A stretch of DNA of 64,000 nucleotides, from assembly GCF_014250515.1 (NCBI RefSeq), contig NZ_CP060202.1, forward strand, positions 865,001 through 929,000, written 5' to 3'. Positions within the stretch are counted from its first letter, which is position 1. Each line of letters opens with the position of its first letter. Below the pieces are notes generated by a model. The model searched no databases and was not told the origin of the DNA. It saw only the letters and a program-made list of their open reading frames with translations. The stretch is from Hymenobacter sediminicola (GTDB taxonomy: Bacteria; Bacteroidota; Bacteroidia; Cytophagales; Hymenobacteraceae). The position numbers and the translations under genes were made by a program. Of this stretch, positions 8,842 through 18,062 are shown one piece after another.

Positions 8842-10440
8842 ATGAAACAAGCCCTCGAAGAAGCCACCGCAACCGGCGCCGATGTACAGGAACACGACCA
8901 CCACGGCATTCGGCAGGTACTGCGGGAATTAGGCGTCGAAAACACCAACCAAGCCTGGAGCACCGGCTTGCAGTGGGGCGGCGGCACCAACGATACGGTT
9001 CGCGCCATCCACTCGCCCGCCGACAGCCGCCTGATCGGCTCCGTAGCGTTTGCTACTGCTCAGGACTATGAGCAAGTAGTGCAGAAAGCGCAGGAAGCTT
9101 TCCTGATCTGGCGCACCGTGCCGGCGCCCAAGCGCGGCGAAATCGTGCGCCAGATTGGCAACAAGCTGCGCGAATACAAGGAGCCACTGGGTAAGCTGGT
9201 GAGCTATGAGATGGGCAAAATCCTGCAGGAAGGCCTCGGCGAAGTGCAGGAAATGATTGACATCTGCGACTTTGCGGTGGGCCTTTCGCGCCAGCTCACG
9301 GGCTTCACTATGCACTCAGAGCGCCCGGCGCACCGCATGTACGAGCAGTACCACCCGCTGGGCGTGGTCGGCATCATTTCAGCCTTCAACTTCCCGGTGG
9401 CCGTGTGGAGCTGGAACGCCATGCTGGCCGCCGTTTGCGGCGACGTAAGCATCTGGAAACCTTCAGAAAAGACGCCGCTGGTGGCCGTGGCTGTGCAGCA
9501 CATCATCAAGGACGTGCTGCAAGAAAACGAGCTGCCCGAAGGCATCTTCAACCTGATTATCGGTGACGCGGAAATTGGGGCGGCTATGGCCGCCGATACG
9601 CGCGTGCCGCTGGTGTCGGCTACGGGTAGCACCCGCATGGGCAAGAAAGTGGGCGAAGTGGTGGGCGGCCGCCTGGGTCGTGCCCTGTTGGAGCTGGGCG
9701 GCAATAACGCCATCATTCTCACCGAGCACGCCGACCTGGATATGGCCATGCGCGCCGTGGTATTCGGGGCGGTAGGCACAGCCGGGCAGCGTTGTACCAC
9801 CACGCGCCGCCTCATCATCCACGAGTCCATTTTCGAGGACGTGAAGGCCCGTCTGCTGAAAATCTACCCCAACCTGCCTATTGGCCACCCGCTGCAGGAA
9901 GGCACGCTCGTGGGCCCGCTCATCGACAAGCAGGCCGTGGAAAGCTTCACCAATGCTCTGGCTGCCGTGCAGGCCGAAGGAGGCAAGCTGCTCATCGGCG
10001 GTGAAATTCTGGAAGGCGCCGGCTACGAAACCGGGACCTACGTGAAGCCCGCGCTGGTAGAAGCCCGCAACGAGTACCACACGGTGCAGGAGGAAACTTT
10101 TGCGCCCATCCTGTACCTCATCAAATACAGCGGCGGCGTGGAAGCAGCCATTGCCGTGCAGAACGGCGTGCGGCAGGGCTTGTCGTCGAGCATCTTCACC
10201 CTGAACATGCGTGAGTCGGAAGCATTCCTGGCGCATGGCGGCTCCGACTGCGGCATTGCCAACGTGAACATCGGAACCAGCGGCGCAGAAATAGGCGGCG
10301 CATTCGGTGGCGAGAAGGAAACCGGCGGTGGCCGCGAGTCGGGCTCCGATGCGTGGCGCGTGTACATGCGCCGCCAGACCAATACCATCAACTACTCCGA
10401 CCAGCTTCCCCTGGCTCAGGGTATTAAGTTTGATGTGTAA
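8842..10440 (+). CDS. ALDH7-type aldehyde dehydrogenase (aminoadipate-semialdehyde dehydrogenase-like)
   Basis: This 532-residue cytosolic NAD(P)-dependent aldehyde dehydrogenase most resembles the ALDH7 / L-aminoadipate-semialdehyde (piperideine-6-carboxylate) group, which acts in lysine degradation. The catalytic cysteine is Cys318 in AGQRCTTTRRL, and the general base is Glu284 in LLELGGNNAI, a signature of this group. IISAFNFPVAVWSWN and IWKPSEKTP form the cofactor site, and the ATGSTRMGKKVGEVV segment is also present. The gene stands alone between a regulatory gap and its own terminator. Substrate is inferred from subfamily resemblance; no other lysine-catabolism gene is nearby. Confidence 0.85.
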   Translation: MKQALEEATATGADVQEHDHHGIRQVLRELGVENTNQAWSTGLQWGGGTNDTVRAIHSPADSRLIGSVAFATAQDYEQVVQKAQEAFLIWRTVPAPKRGEIVRQIGNKLREYKEPLGKLVSYEMGKILQEGLGEVQEMIDICDFAVGLSRQLTGFTMHSERPAHRMYEQYHPLGVVGIISAFNFPVAVWSWNAMLAAVCGDVSIWKPSEKTPLVAVAVQHIIKDVLQENELPEGIFNLIIGDAEIGAAMAADTRVPLVSATGSTRMGKKVGEVVGGRLGRALLELGGNNAIILTEHADLDMAMRAVVFGAVGTAGQRCTTTRRLIIHESIFEDVKARLLKIYPNLPIGHPLQEGTLVGPLIDKQAVESFTNALAAVQAEGGKLLIGGEILEGAGYETGTYVKPALVEARNEYHTVQEETFAPILYLIKYSGGVEAAIAVQNGVRQGLSSSIFTLNMRESEAFLAHGGSDCGIANVNIGTSGAEIGGAFGGEKETGGGRESGSDAWRVYMRRQTNTINYSDQLPLAQGIKFDV

Positions 10441-10462
10441 GTAGGGTGTGGAATTTGTAACG

Positions 10463-10496
10463 AAAAGGCCCGTCCGGTATTCCGGACGGGCCTTTT
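10463..10496. terminator. Bidirectional terminator
   Basis: Arms aaaaggcccgtccgg and ccggacgggcctttt (15 bp, perfect) flank a 4-nt loop. It serves the dehydrogenase gene and the convergent lipoprotein gene at 10518. Confidence 0.88.
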
Positions 10497-10517
10497 CTTT
10501 GGCGCTGGAGCCAGTTG

Positions 10518-11030
10518 TTACATGCCTATTTTAATATCACCGTGGCCTTTGTAGTAGAGCGCCGAACCGTCCCGGAACACATAGTATAGGCGGTAGAGTT
10601 TGCCCTGCTGAAAAGCACTGTCGCTCACGTCCAAGCTAAATGACAGGCCACTGCTGGCAGTGGAGGTTTGCAGCGGCCGCACCACTTGATACTTCTCATC
10701 AACTACCACAATGCTGCACGTAACAGCTGTGGGCGCATTAAAGTGAAAAATTGCTCGGCCAGCTCCCACGGGGTTAGGGTAGGTGCTGAGGTTGGAAACG
10801 GTGCCGGTAGCAGCGGCATTCAGGTCGAGGCCCAGATCCTGAAATAGGCCGCGCTCCTGCGCATTCCAGGCTCCGTCCAGCGTCCAGTCCGTAGGGTCGG
10901 GGGTAGACATGGGGTAGTTGTTGTGGTCGCGCATGGCAATTCCGCCGTTCGGACCAAAGTTGATGGTGGGGTCTTTCTTTTTGCAGGCAGACAGGGCCAG
11001 CACAAAAAACAGGGGGACAAGAAACTTCAT
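10518..11030 (-). CDS. Small lipoprotein of unknown function
   Basis: This 170-residue protein has a lipoprotein signal peptide with a clear lipobox (LALSACKKK, Cys16). The mature part has a YPNPVGAGRAIFHF stretch followed by alternating hydrophobic strands, similar in outline to the beta-sandwich of T9SS-type C-terminal domains but without the usual closing motif. No enzyme motif was recognised. It is transcribed alone, convergent to the dehydrogenase and divergent from the sigma-factor operon, with 205 bp upstream. Confidence 0.7.
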   Translation of the reverse strand: MKFLVPLFFVLALSACKKKDPTINFGPNGGIAMRDHNNYPMSTPDPTDWTLDGAWNAQERGLFQDLGLDLNAAATGTVSNLSTYPNPVGAGRAIFHFNAPTAVTCSIVVVDEKYQVVRPLQTSTASSGLSFSLDVSDSAFQQGKLYRLYYVFRDGSALYYKGHGDIKIGM

Positions 11031-11235
11031 AGAGACGGAATAGCTTACTTACAGCAGGCCAGCACAACGTGCGGCAGCAAAGCTACTGGCTAGCTGCTGG
11101 AAAAGTAAGCGTCAGTGCAACCTCACCTTGTTGAGCCTGTCTTTTATCTGCTTGCACGCTAGGTGTTAGCAGCTTCGCCCGGAAAGTCGGATATTTACCA
11201 TCTTCCCTTCCGCTTCACCTCCCGCAACCCGCTCT

Positions 11236-11802
11236 ATGGAAGCTTTTGCGTACACTGATATCAACGCCCCGCTGGTCGAGCGGTGCCGCCTGGGCGACCG
11301 GCGGGCACAGGCCGAGATTTATAAACGCTACTCCAAAGCCATGTTCAATGCCTCGCTGCGTATCACCGGCGACTACGCCGAGGCCGAGGACGTGCTGCAG
11401 GAGGCTTTCCTAAGCGCCTTCCGTGAGTTGCATAGCTACAAAGGCGACTCCTCATTCGGCTCGTGGCTGAAGCGCATCGTCATCAACAAAAGCATTAACT
11501 GCCTGCGCAACCGTCGGCTGCAACTGGTGCCTTTAGGAGAGCAGCACGATGCCGCCGGCCCCGAAACGGCCGACTTCGGGCCCGAAAACGAGGAAACGAA
11601 TTGGCGTGCTGATGTGGTGCGCCGCTGCGTGCAGGAACTCCCCGATGGCTACCGCGTAGTGCTGAGCCTGTACCTGCTGGAAGGCTACGACCATGCCGAA
11701 ATAGCCGGTATTCTGGGTATCACCGAGTCCACGTCGAAGTCGCAGTATAGCCGGGCCCGCAAAAAACTACTGGAACTAGCCCGCCAGCGCGGCCTTTCGT
11801 AA
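11236..11802 (+). CDS. ECF-type RNA polymerase sigma factor
   Basis: This 188-residue sigma-70-family protein would direct RNA polymerase to a specific regulon. Region 2 covers AEIYKRYSKAMFNASLRITGD and AEDVLQEAFLSAFREL (core binding and -10 recognition). Region 4 (ELPDGYRVVLSLYLLEGYDHAEIAGILGI, then a helix-turn-helix ending in KSQYSRARKKL) binds the -35-like element. Length is normal for ECF factors. It heads a three-gene run with the membrane protein at 11903 and the DUF4097-like protein at 12676, which fits the usual sigma/anti-sigma/target arrangement. Confidence 0.92.
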   Translation: MEAFAYTDINAPLVERCRLGDRRAQAEIYKRYSKAMFNASLRITGDYAEAEDVLQEAFLSAFRELHSYKGDSSFGSWLKRIVINKSINCLRNRRLQLVPLGEQHDAAGPETADFGPENEETNWRADVVRRCVQELPDGYRVVLSLYLLEGYDHAEIAGILGITESTSKSQYSRARKKLLELARQRGLS

Positions 11803-11902
11803 AAGCAACTAGATCATTCCGTCTTCGGACGCCGCGCACCGCCCACCCTGTACCGGGGCGCTGCGGGCCGAGGAAAGCCATGTGCGTAGTACCACCCCTG
11901 AC

Positions 11903-12679
11903 ATGAACGAGAAAAAAACCGGTCTGGAGAATTTCGTTGAGCGGCATCTAGCCGACTTCGACGCGTTTGAGCCGCGCCCGGATTTGTGGGACGACATCGA
12001 ACAGAAGCTGGCCGCACCCACGGCCGGCGCTGCCACTGAGCAGGAAGAAGAGCATGCCGCACCACTACGGGTAGTAAAGCTGTACCCTACTGCCGATACA
12101 TCGGCGGCGACTGCGCCATCGGCCCGCTGGGCTGGCTGGCTGCCGCGCCCCAAAATGGCGGCGGCCTTAGCGGTTCTGATGCTGGCGGGTGCCGGCGCCA
12201 TCTGGAGCAACGAACATCGGCCCGCTACTTGGACCAGCAGCACCGCGCCGCTGGTACTGGCCGCGCCTACTGTAGAAGACGCCACCGAAGCCAATTCCTT
12301 TGGATTTGATGCTGCACCGGTAGCCGCTACCGCCGAGTCGCCGGTGGCCCGCTTGAGCCAGGAAGTGCGCCGCATGGAAGGCTATTACGCCGTGCAGATC
12401 AATGAGCGGCAGGCGGAATTGCAGCAACTGGAAGCCAAAACCGCTTCTGCCGGTGCCCCCGCCGACTGGCAACGGGAACTGGCCGCGCTGGACTCTACCT
12501 ACAGCCAGCTAAAAACCGAGCTGTACCGCAATCCGGAGCCGGCTGTGGTGCTTGATGCCATGAACCGCAACCTGCAGATTCGCCTCGATATTCTGAACCA
12601 ACAAACCCGCACCCGGGAGCAGATTCAGGAATACTATGCGCAGCCGCCGGTAGATGCCGATAACCAGCCTAAGCCATGA
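11903..12679 (+). CDS. Single-pass membrane protein, probable anti-sigma factor
   Basis: This 258-residue protein is encoded 100 bp after the ECF sigma factor. The start at ATG 11903 was preferred over the GTG at 11882 because it gives the compact MNEKKTGLENFVERHLADF opening. A cytoplasmic acidic/amphipathic domain (~1-75, FEPRPDLWDDIEQKL) is followed by one membrane segment (~85-101) and an extracytoplasmic part with a likely coiled coil (residues ~155-245, rich in Glu/Gln/Leu). It lacks the HxxxC-xxC zinc motif of classic ZAS anti-sigma factors. Function is inferred from position and topology. It overlaps the next gene by 4 bp (ATGA), implying translational coupling. Confidence 0.72.
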   Translation: MNEKKTGLENFVERHLADFDAFEPRPDLWDDIEQKLAAPTAGAATEQEEEHAAPLRVVKLYPTADTSAATAPSARWAGWLPRPKMAAALAVLMLAGAGAIWSNEHRPATWTSSTAPLVLAAPTVEDATEANSFGFDAAPVAATAESPVARLSQEVRRMEGYYAVQINERQAELQQLEAKTASAGAPADWQRELAALDSTYSQLKTELYRNPEPAVVLDAMNRNLQIRLDILNQQTRTREQIQEYYAQPPVDADNQPKP

Positions 12680-13935
12680 GCCAGCGCCTTGCCCTATATG
12701 GTCGTGTGCTTTTGACTGGCGCCATGCTGCTGGCTGGCTCTGCCGTGAGCTACGCCCAATTGGTGCCCATTGCTACCGCGGAACACTACTACAGCCTGCC
12801 CAGCAACGAAGCGGCGCCGTTACCCTTGCAGGGTGGCCCGGCTGATGGCCAGAACGGGCAAGGGCCACAGCCTACTACTCCACAGGGCCCGCAAGGCCCG
12901 CAGGAAGAAACGTCGGTTGCACCCGCTATTGAGAAAACCCGCCGCCTGAGTCGCACTTTTGCAGTGCCTGCTGGCAAACCCTACGCGCTGGATACTCGCT
13001 ACGGTCGTGTGCAGGTGAATGTGTGGAGCCGCAACGAAGTGCGTACCGATGTTGACATCATTACTCGCGCCGATACGGAAGACAAGGCGCAACTGCTCCA
13101 GGACATGATTCAGGTGCAGCTACTCGAAAACGACCCTGTAACTGGTGGCGTTTCGGCCCGCTCTCGGTTTGGAGCTATGCCGAGCGGTTGCTGGAGCCGC
13201 ACCAAGCTCTACGAAGTAAACTACACGGTGTGGGTGCCCAAAAACACGCCGTTGCATGTATTCAATACCTTCGGCGACGTGACAATTAGCGGCGACCTGA
13301 CTGGCCCGACTGAGCTGACCGTGGAATACGGTACGTTGCGGACTGGCCGCCTCGACGGCGGGCAGAATCTGGTACGCGTTGGTAACGGGCAGGCGTCGGT
13401 AGCGTACACGCGCCGCGCCAGTATCGATGCCTCGTACTCGCGCCTTCGCCTCGATGCCGGACAGACCGTGGACCTGCGCAACAACTACTCCGACATCGAC
13501 ATCGGGACAGTGCAGGACCTGACCGTACACAGCAAATACGGCGACGTGGCACTGGGCACCGTGCGCAACCTGCGCGGCACTTCCGGCTACTCCAAGTTCA
13601 GCATCGATAAACTGTCTGACAAGCTAGACATGACGGTGCAGCATTGCCCCAATTTTGAGGTGCGCAACACCGGCCGCAACTTCAGCGTCATCAACCTCGA
13701 CGGTGGCTACAGTACTATCCTGCTCAACTTCGCCGATGATGCCGGGTTTAATTTCGATGTGAACACGCAGCATGGCAAATTGCTCGTGGATAAGAAGCTG
13801 GTGCGTGTAGATTCGGAAGAAAACGGCCCTGCTTCCAGCGACATGCAAGGCACGTTTGGAGTCGCCAAAGCCCGTCCGGCTGCTGGCAACGTCAACATCA
13901 AAGTGCGCTACGGCAACGTCAGCTTCAACCGCTAG
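12676..13935 (+). CDS. Exported DUF4097-like beta-strand repeat protein
   Basis: This 419-residue exported protein has a signal peptide (LLTGAMLLAGSAVSYAQ), a Pro/Gly/Gln-rich linker and a long repetitive beta-solenoid region. From about residue 90 on, strands recur as in the DUF4097/putative-adhesin family: LDTRYGRVQVNVW, VFNTFGDVTISG, VEYGTLRTGRL, NNYSDIDIGTV, HSKYGDVALGTV and VRYGNVSFN. Its start codon overlaps the anti-sigma stop by 4 bp, so it is co-translated with it. In related Bacteroidota operons such proteins are associated with envelope-stress sigma factors. The molecular function is unknown. Confidence 0.75.
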   Translation: MSQRLALYGRVLLTGAMLLAGSAVSYAQLVPIATAEHYYSLPSNEAAPLPLQGGPADGQNGQGPQPTTPQGPQGPQEETSVAPAIEKTRRLSRTFAVPAGKPYALDTRYGRVQVNVWSRNEVRTDVDIITRADTEDKAQLLQDMIQVQLLENDPVTGGVSARSRFGAMPSGCWSRTKLYEVNYTVWVPKNTPLHVFNTFGDVTISGDLTGPTELTVEYGTLRTGRLDGGQNLVRVGNGQASVAYTRRASIDASYSRLRLDAGQTVDLRNNYSDIDIGTVQDLTVHSKYGDVALGTVRNLRGTSGYSKFSIDKLSDKLDMTVQHCPNFEVRNTGRNFSVINLDGGYSTILLNFADDAGFNFDVNTQHGKLLVDKKLVRVDSEENGPASSDMQGTFGVAKARPAAGNVNIKVRYGNVSFNR

Positions 13936-13956
13936 GCGTCTGCCATCTAGGTTTTA

Positions 13957-13986
13957 CAAAAGCCGGCCCTAGAGCCGGCTTTTTTG
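13957..13986 (+). terminator. Terminator of the sigma/anti-sigma operon
   Basis: The dyad aaaagccggc / gccggctttttt with a 6-nt loop ends in a T run, 22 bases after the stop codon. Confidence 0.85.
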
Positions 13987-14017
13987 CGTTTAGCCCATTT
14001 CATACGGCTGCCGGCCC

Positions 14018-14025
14018 TACCTTTA
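14018..14025 (+). promoter_or_regulatory. Putative -7 box of the PPC-domain gene
   Basis: TACCTTTA differs from TAnnTTTG by one base and stands 22 bases before the ATG at 14047. A TTT at 13998-14000, 17 bases upstream, could be the -33 element. Confidence 0.35.
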
Positions 14026-14046
14026 GCGCCACTCACTTTCTGCCCT

Positions 14047-14598
14047 ATGAACCGCCTGCTACTCCTGTTGCCGCTGCTGTTGGGTTTCGGCGGGCCGGGG
14101 GCGCTGGCCCAGCAACAACCGGCCATGCCTGCCTCTACTTCGACCCCTACCGCGCTGCCAACTGCCATGCGTACCTATGCCCTGCGTCTAGCGCCTGGCC
14201 AGGACCTGCGCCAGCAGTTGGAGGCCTTTGTGCAGGCTCACCAAATCAGGGCCGGCGCCATCGTAACGTGCGTGGGCAGCCTCACGCAGGCCACGTTGCG
14301 GCTGGCCAACCAGGAAGGACCCAGCGTGTATCGGGGCCACTTCGAAATCGTGTCGCTGGTGGGCACGCTATCCACCAACGGCAGTCACGTCCACCTCTCG
14401 GTTTCTGACTCTACGGGTCGTACGTTGGGCGGCCACTTGCTCGCGGGCAACATCATTTACACCACAGCGGAGCTGGTGCTAGGCGTGCTGGATGACGTAG
14501 AGTTCCGGCGCGAAACCGACCCCACCTTCGGCTACCGCGAGCTGACGGTGCACCCGGCCCAACCGAAAGGCCCGGCCAAAAAGCCTGGTCGGCGCTAA
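14047..14598 (+). CDS. Exported PPC (DUF296) domain protein
   Basis: This 183-residue protein carries the PPC domain (plant and prokaryote conserved, DUF296) behind a signal peptide. ATG 14047 was chosen because it gives MNRLLLLLPLLLGFGGPGALAQ; an upstream in-frame start would add a non-signal extension overlapping the previous terminator. The domain runs from ~TYALRLAPGQDL to GYRELTV and keeps the metal-site residues in NGSHVHLSVSD and GRTLGGHLLAGN. In plants this domain follows AT-hooks and is nuclear. Bacterial versions are usually cytoplasmic single domains, so export is unusual. The role is unknown. Confidence 0.8.
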   Translation: MNRLLLLLPLLLGFGGPGALAQQQPAMPASTSTPTALPTAMRTYALRLAPGQDLRQQLEAFVQAHQIRAGAIVTCVGSLTQATLRLANQEGPSVYRGHFEIVSLVGTLSTNGSHVHLSVSDSTGRTLGGHLLAGNIIYTTAELVLGVLDDVEFRRETDPTFGYRELTVHPAQPKGPAKKPGRR

Positions 14599-14741
14599 AC
14601 CGGATGAGGCCGCAAAATTAATTTCGGCGGGCGCAGGCGCTCTGTTTCAGGGCGGGGTTGCAATGTGTATTATTGTAGGAATATCCGATAGACTCCCGCC
14701 GTGCGGGCAGCTATGGCTTGCTTCTTTACTTATACTGCTTG

Positions 14742-17700
14742 ATGCAACTTTACCCTTACGGCCTGGCGCTGGCGCTGCTAGCCGCCGCGCCCGGCGCGAC
14801 CCTCGCCCAAAAAACTGTTCAGTCCACACCTGTTGCCGCTACTCTTCCTCCGCTAGTTGATTCGTACCAGGCTCTGAAGGAAGGAGTCGAGCTGCACGAT
14901 AAGGGGGAGCATGAAGCCGCCATTGCCCGCTACCGCGCCGTTACGCCCGGCGACACACTGTATCCGGCCGTACAGAGCGAGCTGGCCAACACGTATCTGG
15001 CGGTGCAGAAATACCAGGAGGCCGTAGATGCCGCCAACCGCGCCTTGGCGCTCCACTACATTGATCCGCAGCCGTACATAGCGCTGGCCTGGGCTGAGGA
15101 AGAGCTCAAGCACCCCGACAAAGCCCAAGCCGCCTACGACGCCGGCCTGCAGCGCTTCCCGTACCACCAGATGTTGTGGTTCAATCAGAGCATCATGCAG
15201 GTGGAGGCCAAACGGCTGGAAGAAGGGTTTCGTAGCCTGCAGCGCAGCTTGGCACTGAAGCCTGCTCATGCCAGCAGCCATTTCCAGCTGGGCAGCCTGG
15301 CCGTGCGCCAGGGGCAGACCAGCCACGCCATGCTCAGCATGCTTGCGTTCCTGCTCATCAGCCCCGATGGCTCTTCGAGCCACGATGTGCTGGTGTCCTT
15401 GGAGCAGCAGGCGGCGCGTGCCGCCACGGTAGAAGAAGCCCGCAAGCTCACGTCTTTCACGCCCAACGAAGCGTTCCAGGAACTGGACCTGCTCATCGAG
15501 TCCAAAGTAGCCCTGCGCAAAGAATACGTTTCCAAGGTGAAATTCGACGCGGCGCTGGTAAAACAGGTGCAGCTGCTGGTAGAGAAGTTTCCGGCTACTG
15601 CTTCCGACGACTTTTGGGTGCGCCTCTACGGCCCGCTCGTGGAGCAGCTCCGCCAGGGCGACAACCTTACCACCGCCACTTACCTCGCCCTTACGTCCGC
15701 CGACGACAAGAAAGCTACGCAGTGGATAAAAGGCAACAAGAGCAAAATCGAGAAGTTCTACGCCGCCATTACGCCCGCTTTGCTCCAGATTCGGGAGCAG
15801 CAGCCTGTAATGCGCGAGGGAAAAACGGTGCTCACCAAAGCCTGGTTTGATGATGAAGGCCGCATAAACGGCCTCGGCGAAGGTACTGTGCAGGGCGAGG
15901 AGCGCCGCTTTACGGGCCCCTGGGTATTCACTGCCGGAACTGGCGCGGTAGAGCAGGAGGGAAGCTACGGTCCCGACTTCAAGCACACCGGCCCCTGGCG
16001 CATCTATCATCCCAACGGCCAGCTGCAGCGCACAGCCACCTACCGCAACGGCGAGATGGAAGGCCTCGTGCGCGACTACCACGACAACGGCCAGCTAGCC
16101 GCCGAAATGCTGATGGCGAAGGGCAAAGTGGAAGGCGTAATGAAGCTGTTCAACTACTGCGGCGAGCTGACCGAAACCCGCACCTTCCAGGCCGGCGACC
16201 TGAACGGGCCGTACGCTACGTTCCACCCCGGCGGTAAGCCCAAAATGCGCGCCGAGCTGCGCGCCGATAAACAGCAGGGGCTGCAAACGTACTTCTACCC
16301 CGACGGTGCCAAGGAGTATGAGTACACCTACGTCGACGGCAAAAAGCAGGGCCCGTTTCTGGTAAACTATACCGACAACGTACCCGAAAAGCGCGGCACC
16401 TACGACCAGGACGAGCTGCACGGCACCTACACGGAGTATTTTTCCAATGGCCAACTGCAGAACACCGGCACCTTCACACGCGGCAAGCGCACGGGACCTT
16501 GGAAAGAGTACTTTGCCGATGGCAAGCTGAGCGCCGAGCTGAACTACGATGAGGCCGGCGAGCTGCACGGTATCTACCACGATTATAACTACCAGGGCAA
16601 GCTCTATTCCGACTTCGACTACGACCATGGCCGCCTGACGCGGCTCCGCTACTACGACCCCGCCACCGGCCGCACTCTGCAGGATACGCCCATCAAGAAA
16701 GGCCGCGTAGCAGTCCAGCTCTACGGTGCCGACGGCCTCACCACCGGCACGGGCACTTACCTCGACGGTAAAATCGAGGGCGAGTGGCGCTGGCAGTACA
16801 CCAACGGCATGCTTCAGCAGATCCGTAGCTACAAGCAGGGCCAGCTCGATGGGAATGCGGTGGAGTACTACGCCAACGGCCAGCTCAAGCAGCGTACTTC
16901 TTATGCGGAGGGCGTACAGGAGGGTGCCTACGAAGGCTTCCTGCGCGACGGCCAGCGCACCCAAACCGGCTACTACCGCGCCGGCCAGCAGCAAGGCCCT
17001 TGGCGCGACTACTACGCCGACGGCCAGGTGAGCGAAGAGTACGAAATGCACCAGGGCCAGAAAAACGGTGTTTCCCGCAGCTTCGCCCCCAATGGCAAGC
17101 TTACTGAGTCGCGCGTGTATGAGTTTGGCCGCAAGCTGACGCTGACCACCTACGACACGCTGGGCCGCACCGTCAGCCAAGTCGTGCAGAAGCCCGATAC
17201 CAAGGAGTTTACTTTCGCTTATCCTGGCGGCAAGGTACTGTACCGCACGGCCGTGTCCTGCTACGAAAACCGGGGTCCGGCCACTTGGTACTACCCTTCC
17301 GGCAAAACGGAGGTTGCCTTCGGCTATGAAGCCGACAAGCGCCATGGTCCTTACAAATCGTTCTTCCAGGATGGCAAAACCCGACTGGAAGGCGAGTTCC
17401 GCAACGGCGAGCGGCACGGCGAATGGAAGGAATATTACCCAACCGGGCAGCTACATTCCTCCATCAGCTACCGCCATGGCAGCTGGGTGGGCGAAACCCG
17501 CTACTACTTCCCGAACGGCAAGCTGGAAACTGTGCAGAACTACCTCTATGGTACGCCCGAAGGCCTTTCGCAATATTACAACCCGGCTGGCGAGCTGCTG
17601 GAAGAGCGCCTCTACGAACACGGCAACCTCGCCGCCTTCCGCGACGGCCGCGACCAGTCGGCACCCTGGCAGCGCATCGAAAAGCTGACGGGTACCATCA

Positions 17701-18062
17701 AAACTAACTTTGCTAATGGCAAGCCCGCCGCTGACGAAACCGTACGCGGCGGCATGCTCGACGGGGCCCGCACCACCTATTATAGTTCAGGCCAAGTGTT
17801 TCGCCGCATGAGCTTCAAGGAAGGCCTGCTGACGGGCACACTCACCGGCTACCACCCCAGCGGTAAGCTGATGGAGGAAGAGCAGTATTTGCACGGTGAA
17901 TTCCACGGACGCTGCCGCTACTACCGTCCCGATGGCACGCTGGAGCGGGAAGAGTCGTACCGGAGTGGCGAAAAGCTGGGCCCGACTGTATATTACGATG
18001 TGAAGGGCAAGCCCACCAAGACCGAAGTGTACTGGAACCAATACGTGTATGAAGGCAAATAA
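14742..18062 (+). CDS. Exported TPR and MORN_2 repeat protein
   Basis: This 1106-residue exported protein starts with MQLYPYGLALALLAAAPGATLAQ (the in-frame TTG at 14718 is rejected because it precedes the signal peptide). Residues ~40-240 form tetratricopeptide repeats (YLAVQKYQEAVDAANRALAL and similar). From ~370 to the end it consists of roughly 25-30 MORN_2/YwqK-type repeats of about 23 residues with the pattern G-x-W/Y-x-x-Y-x-x-NGQL-x-x-x-x-x-Y-x-x-G-x-x-x-G. Such repeats make extended beta-hairpin surfaces and are thought to mediate protein or lipid contact. The next gene starts 14 bp before its stop codon, so the two are translationally coupled. Confidence 0.88.
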   Translation: MQLYPYGLALALLAAAPGATLAQKTVQSTPVAATLPPLVDSYQALKEGVELHDKGEHEAAIARYRAVTPGDTLYPAVQSELANTYLAVQKYQEAVDAANRALALHYIDPQPYIALAWAEEELKHPDKAQAAYDAGLQRFPYHQMLWFNQSIMQVEAKRLEEGFRSLQRSLALKPAHASSHFQLGSLAVRQGQTSHAMLSMLAFLLISPDGSSSHDVLVSLEQQAARAATVEEARKLTSFTPNEAFQELDLLIESKVALRKEYVSKVKFDAALVKQVQLLVEKFPATASDDFWVRLYGPLVEQLRQGDNLTTATYLALTSADDKKATQWIKGNKSKIEKFYAAITPALLQIREQQPVMREGKTVLTKAWFDDEGRINGLGEGTVQGEERRFTGPWVFTAGTGAVEQEGSYGPDFKHTGPWRIYHPNGQLQRTATYRNGEMEGLVRDYHDNGQLAAEMLMAKGKVEGVMKLFNYCGELTETRTFQAGDLNGPYATFHPGGKPKMRAELRADKQQGLQTYFYPDGAKEYEYTYVDGKKQGPFLVNYTDNVPEKRGTYDQDELHGTYTEYFSNGQLQNTGTFTRGKRTGPWKEYFADGKLSAELNYDEAGELHGIYHDYNYQGKLYSDFDYDHGRLTRLRYYDPATGRTLQDTPIKKGRVAVQLYGADGLTTGTGTYLDGKIEGEWRWQYTNGMLQQIRSYKQGQLDGNAVEYYANGQLKQRTSYAEGVQEGAYEGFLRDGQRTQTGYYRAGQQQGPWRDYYADGQVSEEYEMHQGQKNGVSRSFAPNGKLTESRVYEFGRKLTLTTYDTLGRTVSQVVQKPDTKEFTFAYPGGKVLYRTAVSCYENRGPATWYYPSGKTEVAFGYEADKRHGPYKSFFQDGKTRLEGEFRNGERHGEWKEYYPTGQLHSSISYRHGSWVGETRYYFPNGKLETVQNYLYGTPEGLSQYYNPAGELLEERLYEHGNLAAFRDGRDQSAPWQRIEKLTGTIKTNFANGKPAADETVRGGMLDGARTTYYSSGQVFRRMSFKEGLLTGTLTGYHPSGKLMEEEQYLHGEFHGRCRYYRPDGTLEREESYRSGEKLGPTVYYDVKGKPTKTEVYWNQYVYEGK

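Noticed and set aside
16000..18000. Possible DNA tandem-repeat array
   Set aside because: The repetition is at protein level (MORN_2 motifs); the DNA units are diverged and uneven, so it is a repeat protein, not a satellite or CRISPR.
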